64,000 nt of DNA from Rhodobacter sp. (lineage in GTDB: Bacteria > Pseudomonadota > Alphaproteobacteria > Rhodobacterales > Rhodobacteraceae): positions 1 to 64,000 of the forward strand of contig JAIXUH010000027.1 in NCBI GenBank assembly GCA_027484145.1, read 5' to 3'. Below are positions 45,343-54,853 of this stretch, piece by piece (the first letter of the stretch is position 1; the number at the start of each line of letters is the position of its first letter). Under the pieces are notes generated by a model. It saw only the letters and a list, made by a program, of their open reading frames with translations, made no database searches and had not been told where the DNA came from. Position numbers and translations under genes: made by a program.

Positions 45343-46653
45343 ATGGACCTGTTCGATACCGTCACACCCACGCCGAAAGCCGAAGGCCCGCGCCCCTTGG
45401 CCGACCGTCTGCGCCCGCGCGCGCTGTCCGAGGTGATTGGGCAGGCGCATGTGCTGTCGCCCGAGGGGCCCTTGGGGGCCATGTTGGGCGCACGCAGCCT
45501 GTCGTCGCTGATCCTGTGGGGGCCGCCGGGGGTGGGCAAGACCACCATTGCGCGGCTTCTGGCGGCGCAGACCGACCTTGCCTTTGTGCAGATCAGCGCG
45601 ATCTTTACCGGTGTGCCCGACCTGAAGAAGGTGTTCGAAGCAGCGAAAATCCGGCGCCAGAATGGGCAAGGCACGCTGCTTTTCGTCGACGAAATCCACC
45701 GCTTCAACAAGGCGCAGCAGGACGGGTTCTTGCCCTATATGGAGGACGGGACGATCCTGCTGGTGGGCGCCACCACCGAGAACCCGAGTTTCGAGTTGAA
45801 CGCGGCCCTGTTGTCGCGCGCGCAGGTCATCGTGCTGGAACGGCTGTCGCTGGCCGATCTGGAACGTCTGGCCCAGCGGGCTGAACAGGATCTGGGCCGC
45901 ACCCTGCCGCTGACGGGCGAGGCGCGCGAGGCGATCATGGAGATGGCCGATGGCGATGGCCGCGCCTTGCTGAACCTGATCGAGCAGGTGGCGGCATGGC
46001 GGGTGGACCGCCCGCTGGGCCGTGATCAACTGGCCACCCGCCTGATGCGCCGCGCCGCGAAATACGACAAATCGGGCGAAGAGCATTACAACCTGATTTC
46101 CGCCCTGCACAAATCGGTGCGCGGGTCTGACCCGGACGCCGCCCTTTACTGGTTCGCGCGCATGCTGGAAGGGGGCGAGGACCCCCGCTTTCTGGCCCGG
46201 CGGCTGACGCGGATGGCGGTCGAGGATATCTGCCTTGCCGACCCGCAGGCGCAAAGCGTGTGTCTGGATGCGTGGAACACCTATGAACGCCTTGGCAGCC
46301 CCGAGGGGGAATTGGCTCTGGCCAATGCTGTGGTTTATCTTGCACTCGCGCCGAAATCGAACGCCGTCTATGTGGCCTACAAGGCCGCGCGCGCATCGGC
46401 GCGCGAAACGGGCAGCCAGATGCCGCCCCGCCACATCCTGAACGCCCCGACCAAGTTGATGAAGGAGATCGGCTATGGTGCGGGTTACGCTTACGACCAC
46501 GAGGCGGAGGATGGCTTTTCGGGGCAGGACTACTTCCCCGAAGGCATGAAACGCCCGGTGTTCTATGTGCCGCCCGAGCGCGGCTTTGAGCGCGAGTTGA
46601 AAAAGCGGGTCGAGTATTTCGCAAAGCTGCGCGCAAGGCGGCAGGGGGGGTGA
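45343..46653 (+). CDS. rarA: Replication-associated AAA+ ATPase RarA (MgsA)
   Basis: A 436-residue clamp-loader-related ATPase acting at stalled replication forks. Walker A WGPPGVGKTTIARLLA begins at residue 59, Walker B is LLFVDEIHRFNKAQQD, and VGATTENPSFELNAALLSRA gives the sensor region. The C-terminal part contains DPDAALYWFARMLEGGEDP and the MPPRHILNAP motif. E. coli RarA binds the SSB C-terminal tip, of interest given the SSB-like tip at 6539-6559. Confidence 0.95.
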   Translation: MDLFDTVTPTPKAEGPRPLADRLRPRALSEVIGQAHVLSPEGPLGAMLGARSLSSLILWGPPGVGKTTIARLLAAQTDLAFVQISAIFTGVPDLKKVFEAAKIRRQNGQGTLLFVDEIHRFNKAQQDGFLPYMEDGTILLVGATTENPSFELNAALLSRAQVIVLERLSLADLERLAQRAEQDLGRTLPLTGEAREAIMEMADGDGRALLNLIEQVAAWRVDRPLGRDQLATRLMRRAAKYDKSGEEHYNLISALHKSVRGSDPDAALYWFARMLEGGEDPRFLARRLTRMAVEDICLADPQAQSVCLDAWNTYERLGSPEGELALANAVVYLALAPKSNAVYVAYKAARASARETGSQMPPRHILNAPTKLMKEIGYGAGYAYDHEAEDGFSGQDYFPEGMKRPVFYVPPERGFERELKKRVEYFAKLRARRQGG

Positions 46654-46665
46654 GAGCGATCACCC

Positions 46666-46702
46666 CCGGGGGCTTTCTGCCCCCGGACCCCCGAGGATTT
46701 TT
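46666..46702 (+). terminator. Hairpin and T-run after rarA
   Basis: A perfect 8-bp GC stem (46666-46673 with 46679-46686) with a TTTCT loop, followed 11 nt later by five T residues. The distance makes it a weak intrinsic terminator. The segment from the stem to GAAAATGA looks like a dispersed Rhodobacterales intergenic repeat. Confidence 0.5.
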
Positions 46703-46715
46703 GAAGACAGAAAAT
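46688..46715. repeat. CCCCCGAGGATTTTTG intergenic repeat, copy 1
   Basis: CCCCCGAGGATTTTTGAAGA follows the stem after rarA. A related sequence, ACCCCGTGGGATTTTTGGCGA, occurs at 53821-53841 after aapP. Both lie directly behind a hairpin and at an operon end. Confidence 0.4.
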
Positions 46716-46793
46716 GACCGGACGTGACGTTGCGCCCCACGTGCCGGGCCTGTGGCGGTTGACAAACGGATCAACGGGGCACACAGAACGGCA

Positions 46794-47174
46794 ATGGTCT
46801 GGACCTTGTTGCAGATAGCCCTTGGCGGGGCGCTTGGCTCTGTGCTGCGCTACCTTTCGGTCAGCGGGGCCGCGCGGCTGTGGGGAGGCACCTTTCCCAT
46901 AGGCACGCTTTTGGTGAATGTACTGGGCTGTTTCGTGATGGGTGTGTTGGCGGTATGGCTGTTGGGCCCCAAGGGGCCGGCACCGGTGGCGCCGTTGCTG
47001 ATCGCCGGGTTTCTGGGTGGGTTCACGACGTTTTCGGCGTTTTCCCTTGATGCGCTGAAGCTGTGGCAAAATGGTCTGCCGGTGCAGGCGCTGGTCTATG
47101 TCGGGGCTTCGGTCCTTTTTTCTCTTGCCGCCGTTGCCCTTGGTGCGGCGCTTGCCAAAGGAGCCCTTGGATGA
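46794..47174 (+). CDS. crcB: Fluoride channel CrcB/Fluc
   Basis: A 126-residue, four-helix protein that exports fluoride as a dual-topology dimer. GGALGSVLRYL, GTLLVNVLGCFVMG and the central FLGGFTTFSAFSLDAL are the family motifs; the last contains the Phe box and sodium-site residues. I chose the ATG at 46794 (MVWTLL); a GTG at 46752 is open but too far upstream. I see no fluoride riboswitch in front of it. The stop overlaps the next gene (ATGA). Confidence 0.93.
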   Translation: MVWTLLQIALGGALGSVLRYLSVSGAARLWGGTFPIGTLLVNVLGCFVMGVLAVWLLGPKGPAPVAPLLIAGFLGGFTTFSAFSLDALKLWQNGLPVQALVYVGASVLFSLAAVALGAALAKGALG

Positions 47175-48217
47175 GCGGCGTGAAACTTCTGACCGTGTCC
47201 GAGGATGAGGGCGAGCAGCGGCTGGACAAGTGGTTCAAGCGACGCTTTCCGCAACTGACCCAAGGACATGTCGAAAAGATGTGCCGCACCGGGCAGATCC
47301 GGGTGGATGGCGCGCGGGTCAAGGCCGCCGACCGCGTGGCACCGGGGCAAAGCATCCGTGTGCCGCCATTGCCCGACACCGAGGCGCCAAGCCGCCCCTT
47401 GGAAGGCCGGGTCAATGCGGCGGATGCCAAGATGATCCAGAATGCCGTGCTGTGGAAGGATGAGCACATTATCATCCTGAACAAGCCGGCGGGTCTGCCG
47501 AGCCAAGGCGGGTCGGGGCAGGGCGAGCGGCATGTGGACGGGCTGACGGAAGCGTTGAAGTTCGGCTACAAGGACCGGCCCAAGCTGGTGCACCGGCTGG
47601 ACAAGGATACCTCGGGTGTTCTGATGCTGGCCCGGACCGACCGCGTGGCGCGCGCGCTGTCAGAGGCGTTGCGCCACCGCAATACCCGCAAGATCTATTG
47701 GGCGCTGGTCGCCGGGGTGCCGCACCCGCGGCAAGGGTCGATCAAGTATGGCCTGATGAAGGCCCCCGGACATGGCCGCGGCGGCGAAGGCGAGAAGATG
47801 ATCTGCGTGCATCCGGCCAAGATGGCCGATTTCCCCGATGCCAAGCGCGCGCATACCGACTATTTCACCCTGTGGTTTCTGGGCACGCGCATGTCGTGGA
47901 TGGCGCTGGAGCCTGTCACGGGCCGTACGCACCAATTGCGTGCCCATATGGCCGAACTGGGCCACCCAATCATTGGCGACGGAAAATATGGCGGGTCGGC
48001 GCAGGAAAACGCGGGCGATGGCTGGGGCGCGCAGGCAGGGGGCGAGATGTCCAAGAAGATGCATCTGCATGCGCGTAGTCTTTCTGTCGAACATCCCATC
48101 ACCAAAGAGCTGATGACGTTTACCGCGCCTTTGCCCGAGCATATGGAACGGACGTGGAAGCTGTTGGACTGGAAGGAAAAAGATGTTCCTGCCGACCCGT
48201 TCGAGTCGCTGAGGTAG
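47171..48217 (+). CDS. rluC: 23S rRNA pseudouridine synthase, RluC type
   Basis: A 348-residue RluA-family enzyme. An N-terminal S4 domain (about 15-75: RLDKWFKRRFPQLTQG) precedes the catalytic domain with D144 in HRLDKDTSG and the later GRTHQLRAHMAELGHPI. RluC modifies 23S rRNA at three sites in E. coli; RluD is a related possibility. The start overlaps crcB. Confidence 0.9.
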   Translation: MSGVKLLTVSEDEGEQRLDKWFKRRFPQLTQGHVEKMCRTGQIRVDGARVKAADRVAPGQSIRVPPLPDTEAPSRPLEGRVNAADAKMIQNAVLWKDEHIIILNKPAGLPSQGGSGQGERHVDGLTEALKFGYKDRPKLVHRLDKDTSGVLMLARTDRVARALSEALRHRNTRKIYWALVAGVPHPRQGSIKYGLMKAPGHGRGGEGEKMICVHPAKMADFPDAKRAHTDYFTLWFLGTRMSWMALEPVTGRTHQLRAHMAELGHPIIGDGKYGGSAQENAGDGWGAQAGGEMSKKMHLHARSLSVEHPITKELMTFTAPLPEHMERTWKLLDWKEKDVPADPFESLR

Positions 48218-48226
48218 CGGATTTCC

Positions 48227-48934
48227 ATGTCTGGCTGGACGGCAAAACGGTTCTGGAAAACGGCCACGGTCGAAGCAGCCGAGGGCGGCTTTACCGTCAG
48301 GCTGGATGCGCGCCCGGTGAAAACGCCGGCAAAGCGCCTGCTGGTCGTGCCGACCGAGGGGATGGCAGCGGTCATTGCGGCCGAGTGGGATGCGCAACAG
48401 GGCATTATCCGGCCCGACACGATGCCGCATACCCGTGGGGCGAATTCGGCGATCGACAAGGTAACGCCCTTGTTCGACGCGGTCGTTGACGAGATCGCGG
48501 GCTATGGCGGGTCAGACCTGCTGTGCTATCGCGCCACCGACCCGGAACCGTTGATTGCGCGTCAGGCGGCTGTCTGGGACCCGCTTGTCGACTGGGCAGC
48601 ACAAGATCTGAACGCGCCGCTTGCCGTGACCGCAGGGATCATTCCCGTGGCGCAGCCGCCAGCGGTTCTGGCACGTCTGCGCGGGGTGGTGGCAGGCCAT
48701 TCGCCATTCCAGCTGGTGGCGCTGCATGACCTGGTCGCCATCTCGGGGTCGCTTGTTCTGGGCCTTGCCGTGGCGCGCGGCAGACTGTCCGCCGATGATG
48801 CCTTTGCCGTCAGTCGAATCGACGAATCGTGGCAGATCGAGCAATGGGGCGCCGACGAAGAGGCCGCCGAAACCGAGGCTTTGCGTCGCGACGCCTTTCT
48901 GCACGCCAGCCGATTCTTTGGATTGTGCGGGTAA
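48227..48934 (+). CDS. ATP12-family ATP synthase assembly chaperone
   Basis: A 235-residue homologue of mitochondrial Atp12, which binds free F1 alpha subunit. RFWKTATVEAAEGGFTVRLD, RPVKTPAKR, AAEWDAQ and YRATDPEPLIARQAAVWDPL are the conserved pieces. The gene is found in alphaproteobacteria and mitochondria and is often next to the RluC-type gene, as here (9-nt gap). Confidence 0.92.
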   Translation: MSGWTAKRFWKTATVEAAEGGFTVRLDARPVKTPAKRLLVVPTEGMAAVIAAEWDAQQGIIRPDTMPHTRGANSAIDKVTPLFDAVVDEIAGYGGSDLLCYRATDPEPLIARQAAVWDPLVDWAAQDLNAPLAVTAGIIPVAQPPAVLARLRGVVAGHSPFQLVALHDLVAISGSLVLGLAVARGRLSADDAFAVSRIDESWQIEQWGADEEAAETEALRRDAFLHASRFFGLCG

Positions 48935-48940
48935 CAATCC

Positions 48941-49019
48941 TGCATAATTCTGAGGCATTCTGTCCGGAACTTGCGCGGAAATGCCTGTAACCTGCCGCTT
49001 TGCATAGTTTTTCGGCATT
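48941..49019 (+). promoter_or_regulatory. Pair of 19-base direct repeats upstream of aapJ
   Basis: TGCATAATTCTGAGGCATT (48941-48959) and TGCATAGTTTTTCGGCATT (49001-49019) match at 15 of 19 positions and start exactly 60 bases apart. The second runs into GG-N10-GC (TCGGCATTATCCCCGCAG), a possible sigma-54 -24/-12 element. An inverted repeat TGCAG-N11-CTGCA is at 49097-49117. Nitrogen control is plausible for this transporter but unproven. Confidence 0.4.
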
Positions 49020-49167
49020 ATCCCCGCAGCGGCTTGACCTTTCAAACCGCTTCGGACGAAAATGACGGATACTGGGAGAGGCTAACCTCCACTAGTTGCA
49101 GCTCTGTAACCACTGCAGGGCACCAAAAAACGCCGGTCCAAGATCGGCAACTCAGGAAGAGGTAAGA

Positions 49168-50193
49168 ATGAAAAAATCCGTATTCCTCGGCACCCTCGCG
49201 GCCACCACGATGTTGGCCGGGATTGCTGCCGCGCAGGATGGTTCGACCTTGGCAGCCATCAAGGCTCGGGGCGAACTGATCTGCGGCACGAACACCGGTC
49301 TGACCGGTTTCGGCGCTCCGGATGCAAACGGCAACTACCAAGGCTTTGACGTCGCATTGTGCAAAGCCGTGGCTGCTGCAGTTCTGGGCGACGCGACCAA
49401 GGTCAAGTATGTGCCCACGACGGGTGAAACCCGCTTTACCGCATTGGCTTCGGGCGAAGTTGACCTGCTGGTCCGCAACTCGACCTGGACCTATTCGCGC
49501 GATACGTCGCTGGCGTTTGATTTCGTGGCCGTGAACTACTACGACGGTCAGGGCTTCATGGTGAAGAAAGATCTTGGCGTGTCGTCTGCCAAGGAACTTG
49601 ATGGCGCCACGGTCTGCATCCAGACCGGCACCACCACCGAACTGAACCTTGCCGACTATTTCAAAGCCAACAACATGACCTATACCCCGGTCACCGTTGC
49701 TGACGACTCGGAAGGTCAGCGCCAGTATCTGGCCGGCGCCTGCGACGCCTATACCACGGACGCGTCCGGTCTTGCTGCCAGCCGCGCCACGATGGCGGAT
49801 GCGGAAAACCACATCATCCTGCCGGAAATCATCTCGAAAGAGCCGCTCGGCCCGGTCGTTCGCCATGGCGACAACAACTGGGGCGACATCGTGCGCTGGT
49901 CGTTCTATTCGCTGTTGGTCGCTGAAGAAAAAGGCATCACCGCTGCGAACATCGGTGAAGTTGCTACCACCTCGACCGACCCGGAAGTCAAGCGCCTGCT
50001 TGGCCTTGAAGGCGACATGGGCCCGATGATGGGCCTTGATAACGAGTGGGCCAAGCGCGCCATTGCCGCTTCGGGCAACTATGGCGAAATCTTCGAAGCC
50101 AACATCGGTTCGGCAACCCCGATCGGTCTGGCTCGTGGCCTGAACGCACTTTGGACTCAGGGCGGCCTGCAGTACGCCCCGCCGGTCCGCTAA
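49168..50193 (+). CDS. aapJ: General L-amino acid ABC transporter, binding protein
   Basis: A 341-residue periplasmic binding protein with a signal peptide (MKKSVFLGTLAATTMLAG). GELICGTNTGLTGFGAPD and the FDFVAVNYYDGQGFMV stretch match AapJ of rhizobia, which binds a broad range of amino acids. The ATG follows GAAGAGG. A hairpin separates it from the permease genes, as usual when the binding protein is made in excess. Confidence 0.95.
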   Translation: MKKSVFLGTLAATTMLAGIAAAQDGSTLAAIKARGELICGTNTGLTGFGAPDANGNYQGFDVALCKAVAAAVLGDATKVKYVPTTGETRFTALASGEVDLLVRNSTWTYSRDTSLAFDFVAVNYYDGQGFMVKKDLGVSSAKELDGATVCIQTGTTTELNLADYFKANNMTYTPVTVADDSEGQRQYLAGACDAYTTDASGLAASRATMADAENHIILPEIISKEPLGPVVRHGDNNWGDIVRWSFYSLLVAEEKGITAANIGEVATTSTDPEVKRLLGLEGDMGPMMGLDNEWAKRAIAASGNYGEIFEANIGSATPIGLARGLNALWTQGGLQYAPPVR

Positions 50194-50203
50194 GGACGCA
50201 AGA

Positions 50204-50232
50204 GAAAGGGCGCGCCAATGGTGCGCCCTTTC
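50204..50232 (+). terminator. Attenuator hairpin between aapJ and aapQ
   Basis: A 10-bp perfect stem (50204-50213 with 50223-50232) extended by three inner pairs. It is 10 nt after the aapJ stop and has no T-run, so it probably protects the aapJ mRNA end or partly stops transcription. Confidence 0.6.
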
Positions 50233-50336
50233 CGCTTCTTGTCCGACTTTTTCGAACAGCGACACGTCCGCCGCGGGGCAACAAGACCCCAAGTTAAATG
50301 GCCACAGGCCAGATGCGGACAGTCCAGGGGGATCAC

Positions 50337-51614
50337 ATGGCACTTGCGACGGACGCACCGAAAGAATCCTTTCGGCTTGGAATGCTTATCTACGACACAA
50401 GGTTCCGCTCGATCACCATTCAGGTGATTGTGCTGGCACTGTTCCTTGCCGCACTGTCGTGGCTGGTGAACAATACGGTGCAGAACCTTGAGGCCAAGGG
50501 CCGCAGCTTTGACTTCGGCTTCTTGTGGCAACGCGCCGGATACGACATCGGCCAGCAACTGATTCCTTACACCAACGACAGCAGCCATGGCCGCGCCATG
50601 TTCGTGGGGCTGATCAACACGATCGTGCTGGCGTTCTTCGGCTGTATCTTTGCCACCGTGCTTGGCGTGATGGTGGGGGTGCTGCGCCTGTCGAAGAACT
50701 GGCTGGTGGGCCGGTTGATGACGGTTTACGTCGAAGTGTTCCGCAATATCCCGCTGTTGCTGTGGATTTTGCTGTCTTACGTCATCTTGTCCGAGACGAT
50801 GCCCGCCCCGAAAGATTTCAGGGTGACCGACGAAATGACCGCTGCGGGTGAGTTGCCCGCCGCAAGCATGATGCTGTTTGACTCGGTGGCCATCACGAAC
50901 CGGGGCCTTGATATGCCTGCGCCCCTGCTGACGCGGTCTTTGGGCAGCGTTGAAGTGTTCGGCGTGCCGTTCAACCTGTCGGCCATAGTGTTCCTGCTGA
51001 TCGTGGCCGCCGGGCTTTACGCAAACCACGTCATCCGCTCGCGCGCGCAGAAGATTCAGGAAGATACCGGCATCCGGCCCGTGACATGGTGGAAAAGCAT
51101 CGCTGTCATTGCGGGGCCGGCCCTCGTGTTTCTGCTGGCCTCGGGCTTTTATCTTGAGTTCCCGCAGTTGAAGGGCTTCAACTTTACCGGGGGCATCCAG
51201 GTTGCCCATTCCTTTACGGCACTGCTGATTGCGCTGGTGCTCTACACAGCGGCTTTCATCGCCGAGGTGGTGCGCGCCGGCATCCTTGCCATCTCGAAGG
51301 GGCAGTCGGAAGCGGCCTTTGCCCTTGGCCTGCGCCCGAACCGCACGATGAGCCTGATCATTCTGCCGCAAGCACTGCGCGTCATCATCCCGCCGCTGAT
51401 CAGCCAGTATCTGAACCTGACCAAGAACACATCGCTTGGCATCGCGGTCAGCTATCTGGACCTGCGCGGCACCCTTGGCGGCATCACGCTGAACCAGACG
51501 GGCAAAGAGCTGGAGTGCATGTTGCTGATGATGCTGATTTATCTGACGATCAGCCTGATCATCTCATCGCTGATGAACGTCTACAACAATTCTGTCCAGC
51601 TGAAGGCGAGGTAA
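50337..51614 (+). CDS. aapQ: General L-amino acid ABC transporter permease AapQ
   Basis: A 425-residue permease with an N-terminal hydrophobic extension compared with small His/Glu permeases. It contains VEVFRNIPLLLWI and the EAA loop VVRAGILAISKGQSEAAFALGL. The ATG at 50337 follows CAGGGG; a frame beginning at 50298 is open but has no SD. The stop lies one base before the aapM start. Confidence 0.95.
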   Translation: MALATDAPKESFRLGMLIYDTRFRSITIQVIVLALFLAALSWLVNNTVQNLEAKGRSFDFGFLWQRAGYDIGQQLIPYTNDSSHGRAMFVGLINTIVLAFFGCIFATVLGVMVGVLRLSKNWLVGRLMTVYVEVFRNIPLLLWILLSYVILSETMPAPKDFRVTDEMTAAGELPAASMMLFDSVAITNRGLDMPAPLLTRSLGSVEVFGVPFNLSAIVFLLIVAAGLYANHVIRSRAQKIQEDTGIRPVTWWKSIAVIAGPALVFLLASGFYLEFPQLKGFNFTGGIQVAHSFTALLIALVLYTAAFIAEVVRAGILAISKGQSEAAFALGLRPNRTMSLIILPQALRVIIPPLISQYLNLTKNTSLGIAVSYLDLRGTLGGITLNQTGKELECMLLMMLIYLTISLIISSLMNVYNNSVQLKAR

Positions 51615-51615
51615 C

Positions 51616-52926
51616 ATGGCCGTATCTGCCAAATCCTTTGTGCGGGCCGATATGTTGGCCCCGAAAGCCCCCCCGGTTGCCCAGTCGGGCGCGGTCAAGT
51701 GGATGCGTGAGAACCTGTTCTCGTCGCCCTTCAACACCATCCTGACGGTACTGGGCGCGCTGGTGATCTACTGGCTGGTCGCTTCGGCCCTGCCATGGTG
51801 GATGAATTCGGTCTGGAATGCCAATTCACTGACCGAATGCCGCGATATCGTGACTGCGGCAGCGGGAGAGGGCGCCACGGGGGCCTGCTGGGCCATGGTG
51901 CGCGAACGCTGGCACCAGTTCATCTTTGGCTTTTACCCTTCTCACCTGTACTGGCGTCCGACAGTGGCCTTTGGGCTGTTGTTCGTGGCCCTTGCGCCGG
52001 TGCTTTTTCCTGCCGCGCCCCGCGCGCTGCTGTGGGTGACCGGGCTTTACCCCTTTGTCGCATTTTGGCTGCTCTGGGGCGGATCGCTCTGGACGCCGAT
52101 CCTTGGGTTGTTCGGTTTTGTCGTGCTGGCGGCGGTCTATCGCGCGCTGAACGGCAGGCTGGGCGTTCCCCTCGCCACCGGCTGCGGCATTGTGGCGGCG
52201 GTCCTGTTCTGGATGTTTCTGGACGTGCCGCTGCTGAATGTCCTGTCGTCGATCCTGTCCTTGGCCATCGAACAGGTGGACAGCGACCAGTTCGGCGGTT
52301 TCCTTCTGGCCATAGTGATCGGTGTCACCGCAATTTCGATGTCACTGCCGCTTGGCATCCTGCTGGCACTGGGCCGTCAATCCGACATGTTGATCGTCAA
52401 GACGCTGTCTGTGGGCTTCATCGAATTCATCCGTGGCGTTCCGCTGATTACCCTGCTGTTCACCGCGTCGCTGTTGCTGCAATACTTCCTGCCGCCCAAC
52501 ACGACCTTTGACCTGATCCTGCGGGTGATCATCCTTGTGACGCTGTTTGCCGCCGCCTACATCGCCGAAGTGATCCGTGGGGGCCTTGCCGCGTTGCCGC
52601 GCGGGCAATACGAGGCCGCAGATGGCCTTGGTCTGGATTACTGGCAGGCGCAGCGGCACATTATCCTGCCGCAGGCCCTGAAGATCGCCATTCCGGGCAT
52701 CGTCTCGACCTTTATCGGGCTGTTCAAGGACACCACGCTGGTGGCCTTTGTCGGCCTGATGGACCCGCTGAAAGGCATCACCCAGGTTGTCCGTGCCGAC
52801 ATAAACTGGAAGGGCATCTACTGGGAGCCCTACATCTTTGTCGGCGCCATTTTCTTCCTCTTCTGCTTCGGCATGTCGCGCTATTCGATGTATCTCGAGC
52901 GCCGCCTGAAGACCGATCATCGCTAA
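51616..52926 (+). CDS. aapM: General L-amino acid ABC transporter permease AapM
   Basis: A 436-residue second permease. [17 protein letters not shown] and the EAA loop [20 protein letters not shown] are the family signatures, and a Cys pair (CRDIV and GACWAM) lies in a periplasmic loop at about residues 75-95. It begins directly after aapQ. Confidence 0.95.
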   Translation: MAVSAKSFVRADMLAPKAPPVAQSGAVKWMRENLFSSPFNTILTVLGALVIYWLVASALPWWMNSVWNANSLTECRDIVTAAAGEGATGACWAMVRERWHQFIFGFYPSHLYWRPTVAFGLLFVALAPVLFPAAPRALLWVTGLYPFVAFWLLWGGSLWTPILGLFGFVVLAAVYRALNGRLGVPLATGCGIVAAVLFWMFLDVPLLNVLSSILSLAIEQVDSDQFGGFLLAIVIGVTAISMSLPLGILLALGRQSDMLIVKTLSVGFIEFIRGVPLITLLFTASLLLQYFLPPNTTFDLILRVIILVTLFAAAYIAEVIRGGLAALPRGQYEAADGLGLDYWQAQRHIILPQALKIAIPGIVSTFIGLFKDTTLVAFVGLMDPLKGITQVVRADINWKGIYWEPYIFVGAIFFLFCFGMSRYSMYLERRLKTDHR

Positions 52927-52940
52927 GGAGACCCCTGAAC

Positions 52941-53729
52941 ATGTCCGAAGCCACCGCACACCAGATCGACACCAGCGCGATGAAGGTCAGCGACGAGGTC
53001 GCGATCCAAATTTCGCAGATGAACAAGTGGTACGGCACGTTCCACGTGCTGCGCGACATCAACATGACCGTGAACCGGGGCGAGCGGATCGTGATCTGCG
53101 GGCCGTCGGGTTCAGGCAAATCGACCCTGATCCGCTGCATCAACCGGCTGGAAGAACACCAGCAGGGCCAGATCATCGTGGATGGCACCGAACTGACCTC
53201 TGACCTGAAGAACATCGACAAGGTCCGGTCCGAGGTCGGGATGGTGTTCCAGCACTTCAACCTGTTCCCGCACCTGACCATTCTGGAAAACTGCACCCTT
53301 GCGCCAATCTGGGTTCGCAAGACCCCCAAGCGTGAGGCCGAGGAAGTGGCGATGCATTTCCTGCGCAAGGTGAAGATCCCGGAGCAGGCCAACAAGTATC
53401 CCGGCCAGTTGTCAGGCGGCCAACAGCAGCGCGTCGCTATCGCCCGGTCCTTGTGCATGAAACCGCGGATCATGCTGTTTGACGAACCGACCAGCGCCCT
53501 TGACCCCGAAATGATCAAGGAAGTTCTGGATACCATGATTGAACTGGCGCAAGAGGGCATGACGATGCTGTGCGTGACCCATGAAATGGGCTTTGCACAG
53601 GCGGTGGCCAACCGCGTGATTTTTATGGATCAGGGCCAGATCGTCGAGCAAAACGAGCCGCGCGAGTTCTTCAACAACCCGCAGTCAGACCGGACCAAGC
53701 TGTTCCTGAGCCAGATTCTGGGTCACTGA
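52941..53729 (+). CDS. aapP: General L-amino acid ABC transporter ATPase
   Basis: A 262-residue ATPase of the polar amino acid type. Walker [14 protein letters not shown], signature [16 protein letters not shown], Walker [16 protein letters not shown] and the switch His in VTHEMGFA are intact. The ATG follows AAGGAG. It closes the aap operon and is followed by a hairpin. Confidence 0.96.
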   Translation: MSEATAHQIDTSAMKVSDEVAIQISQMNKWYGTFHVLRDINMTVNRGERIVICGPSGSGKSTLIRCINRLEEHQQGQIIVDGTELTSDLKNIDKVRSEVGMVFQHFNLFPHLTILENCTLAPIWVRKTPKREAEEVAMHFLRKVKIPEQANKYPGQLSGGQQQRVAIARSLCMKPRIMLFDEPTSALDPEMIKEVLDTMIELAQEGMTMLCVTHEMGFAQAVANRVIFMDQGQIVEQNEPREFFNNPQSDRTKLFLSQILGH

Positions 53730-53781
53730 CCTGCCGTCGCGCGGGCTTCAGGCGCAGGCCTGGGGGTTTCACACGCCGCAT

Positions 53782-53836
53782 GCCGCCGGTTCCTTGAACC
53801 GGTGGCGGAACCTGCGGCATACCCCGTGGGATTTTT
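53782..53836 (+). terminator. Terminator region after aapP, with repeat copy 2
   Basis: An 11-bp stem (53782-53792 with 53796-53806, one G-T pair) and a CTT loop. The T-run (53832-53836) is 25 nt downstream, in ACCCCGTGGGATTTTTGGCGA, the second copy of the element seen after rarA. It separates aapP from the convergent gene. Confidence 0.5.
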
Positions 53837-53858
53837 GGCGAAGGGGAAGCTGGCAGGA

Positions 53859-54302
53859 TCAGCCTGCCCATCCTAAAGTGATGGCGGCAAGCACGGCATA
53901 GCGACCGGCCTTGGCGATGGTCACAATGGCAACGAAAATCCAGAGCGGTTCGCGCAGCACGCCTGCGACAACCGTTATGGCGTCTCCCACGACAGGTAGC
54001 CAGCTTGCCAGAAGTGACCATTTGCCCCAGCGGCGATACCAGGCCTCGGCGCGTTCAAGCGCCGTATCGGAGACGGGAAACCAGCGGTGGTGCCGATAGC
54101 GGCGGATGCCGCGACCCAGCCCCCAGTTGACCACCGACCCCAGCACATTGCCAAGACTTGCCACGGCGAGGAGCCAGAACACGGATTGCCCACCGGCGAG
54201 AAGTAATCCCACCAGAATGGCCTCGGACTGCATGGGCAAGATCGTTGCCGCCGCGAATGCGGCCGCAAACAGCCCGACATAGACCATCACATCGCCGATC
54301 AT
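53859..54302 (-). CDS. YqaA/DedA-like membrane protein
   Basis: A 147-residue inner-membrane protein with about four helices. ATILPMQSEAILVGLLLAGG and GNVLGSVVNWGLGRG resemble the YqaA branch of the DedA/VTT family, and SWLPVVGDAITVVAGVLRE is the conserved segment. Members are linked to membrane homeostasis, but the substrate here is unknown. Confidence 0.85.
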   Translation of the reverse strand: MIGDVMVYVGLFAAAFAAATILPMQSEAILVGLLLAGGQSVFWLLAVASLGNVLGSVVNWGLGRGIRRYRHHRWFPVSDTALERAEAWYRRWGKWSLLASWLPVVGDAITVVAGVLREPLWIFVAIVTIAKAGRYAVLAAITLGWAG

Positions 54303-54349
54303 CGGCTTCTGGGTCTGTTCTGCGGCGGCATCTGTGGGTCAGGCACCGT

Positions 54350-54853
54350 TCAGAGGACGATTTCCCTTGGCACCATGAAGTCGTCGACCACGCCTTGGCC
54401 GAAGCTGACATCTTCCCACGCGTCGACCACGAAATCGACCACCAGCGTGGCCCCGGTCGGATAGCGCATGAACTCGGGGTTGATAGGGGCATGGGCGACG
54501 AGACGCGCGGCAAACTCGGCGATGCCAGGGTTGTGGCCGATCATCATGGCGGTGTCGCCCTTGGCATGCCGCAGAACGGCAAGCATCACGTCAGGCCCGG
54601 CATGGTAGAGCGCAGGCTTGAGTTCCAGAACCGGCGTGCCGGGCAGGGCCGGGGCGATGCCGGACCACGTTTTCCGGGTGCGCAGGGCATCCGAGCAAAG
54701 CACCACATCGGGGATATAGCCGCGGCTGAACAGCCACTGGCCCAGATCTGCCGCGGCAGCCTTGCCGCGTTCGTTCAGCGGGCGGTCGTGGTCGGGGGTC
54801 AGAGGATCGTCCCAGCTGGACTTGGCGTGGCGGGTCAGGATCAGACGCTTCAT
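54350..54853 (-). CDS. sixA: SixA-type histidine phosphatase
   Basis: A 167-residue histidine phosphatase superfamily protein. The N-terminal motif LILTRHAKSSWDD holds the catalytic His at residue 9, and the second His is in MIGHNPGIAEFA. SixA removes phosphate from phospho-His domains in E. coli; the target here is unknown. The start at 54853 overlaps the stop of the preceding ferredoxin-like gene (ATGA); an upstream extension is not credible. Confidence 0.87.
   Translation of the reverse strand: MKRLILTRHAKSSWDDPLTPDHDRPLNERGKAAAADLGQWLFSRGYIPDVVLCSDALRTRKTWSGIAPALPGTPVLELKPALYHAGPDVMLAVLRHAKGDTAMMIGHNPGIAEFAARLVAHAPINPEFMRYPTGATLVVDFVVDAWEDVSFGQGVVDDFMVPREIVL

Noticed and set aside
46716-46793. 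Fluoride riboswitch upstream of crcB
   Set aside because: The short gap shows no conserved crcB-motif core that I can recognise, and the DNA is mostly the repeat-like sequence.
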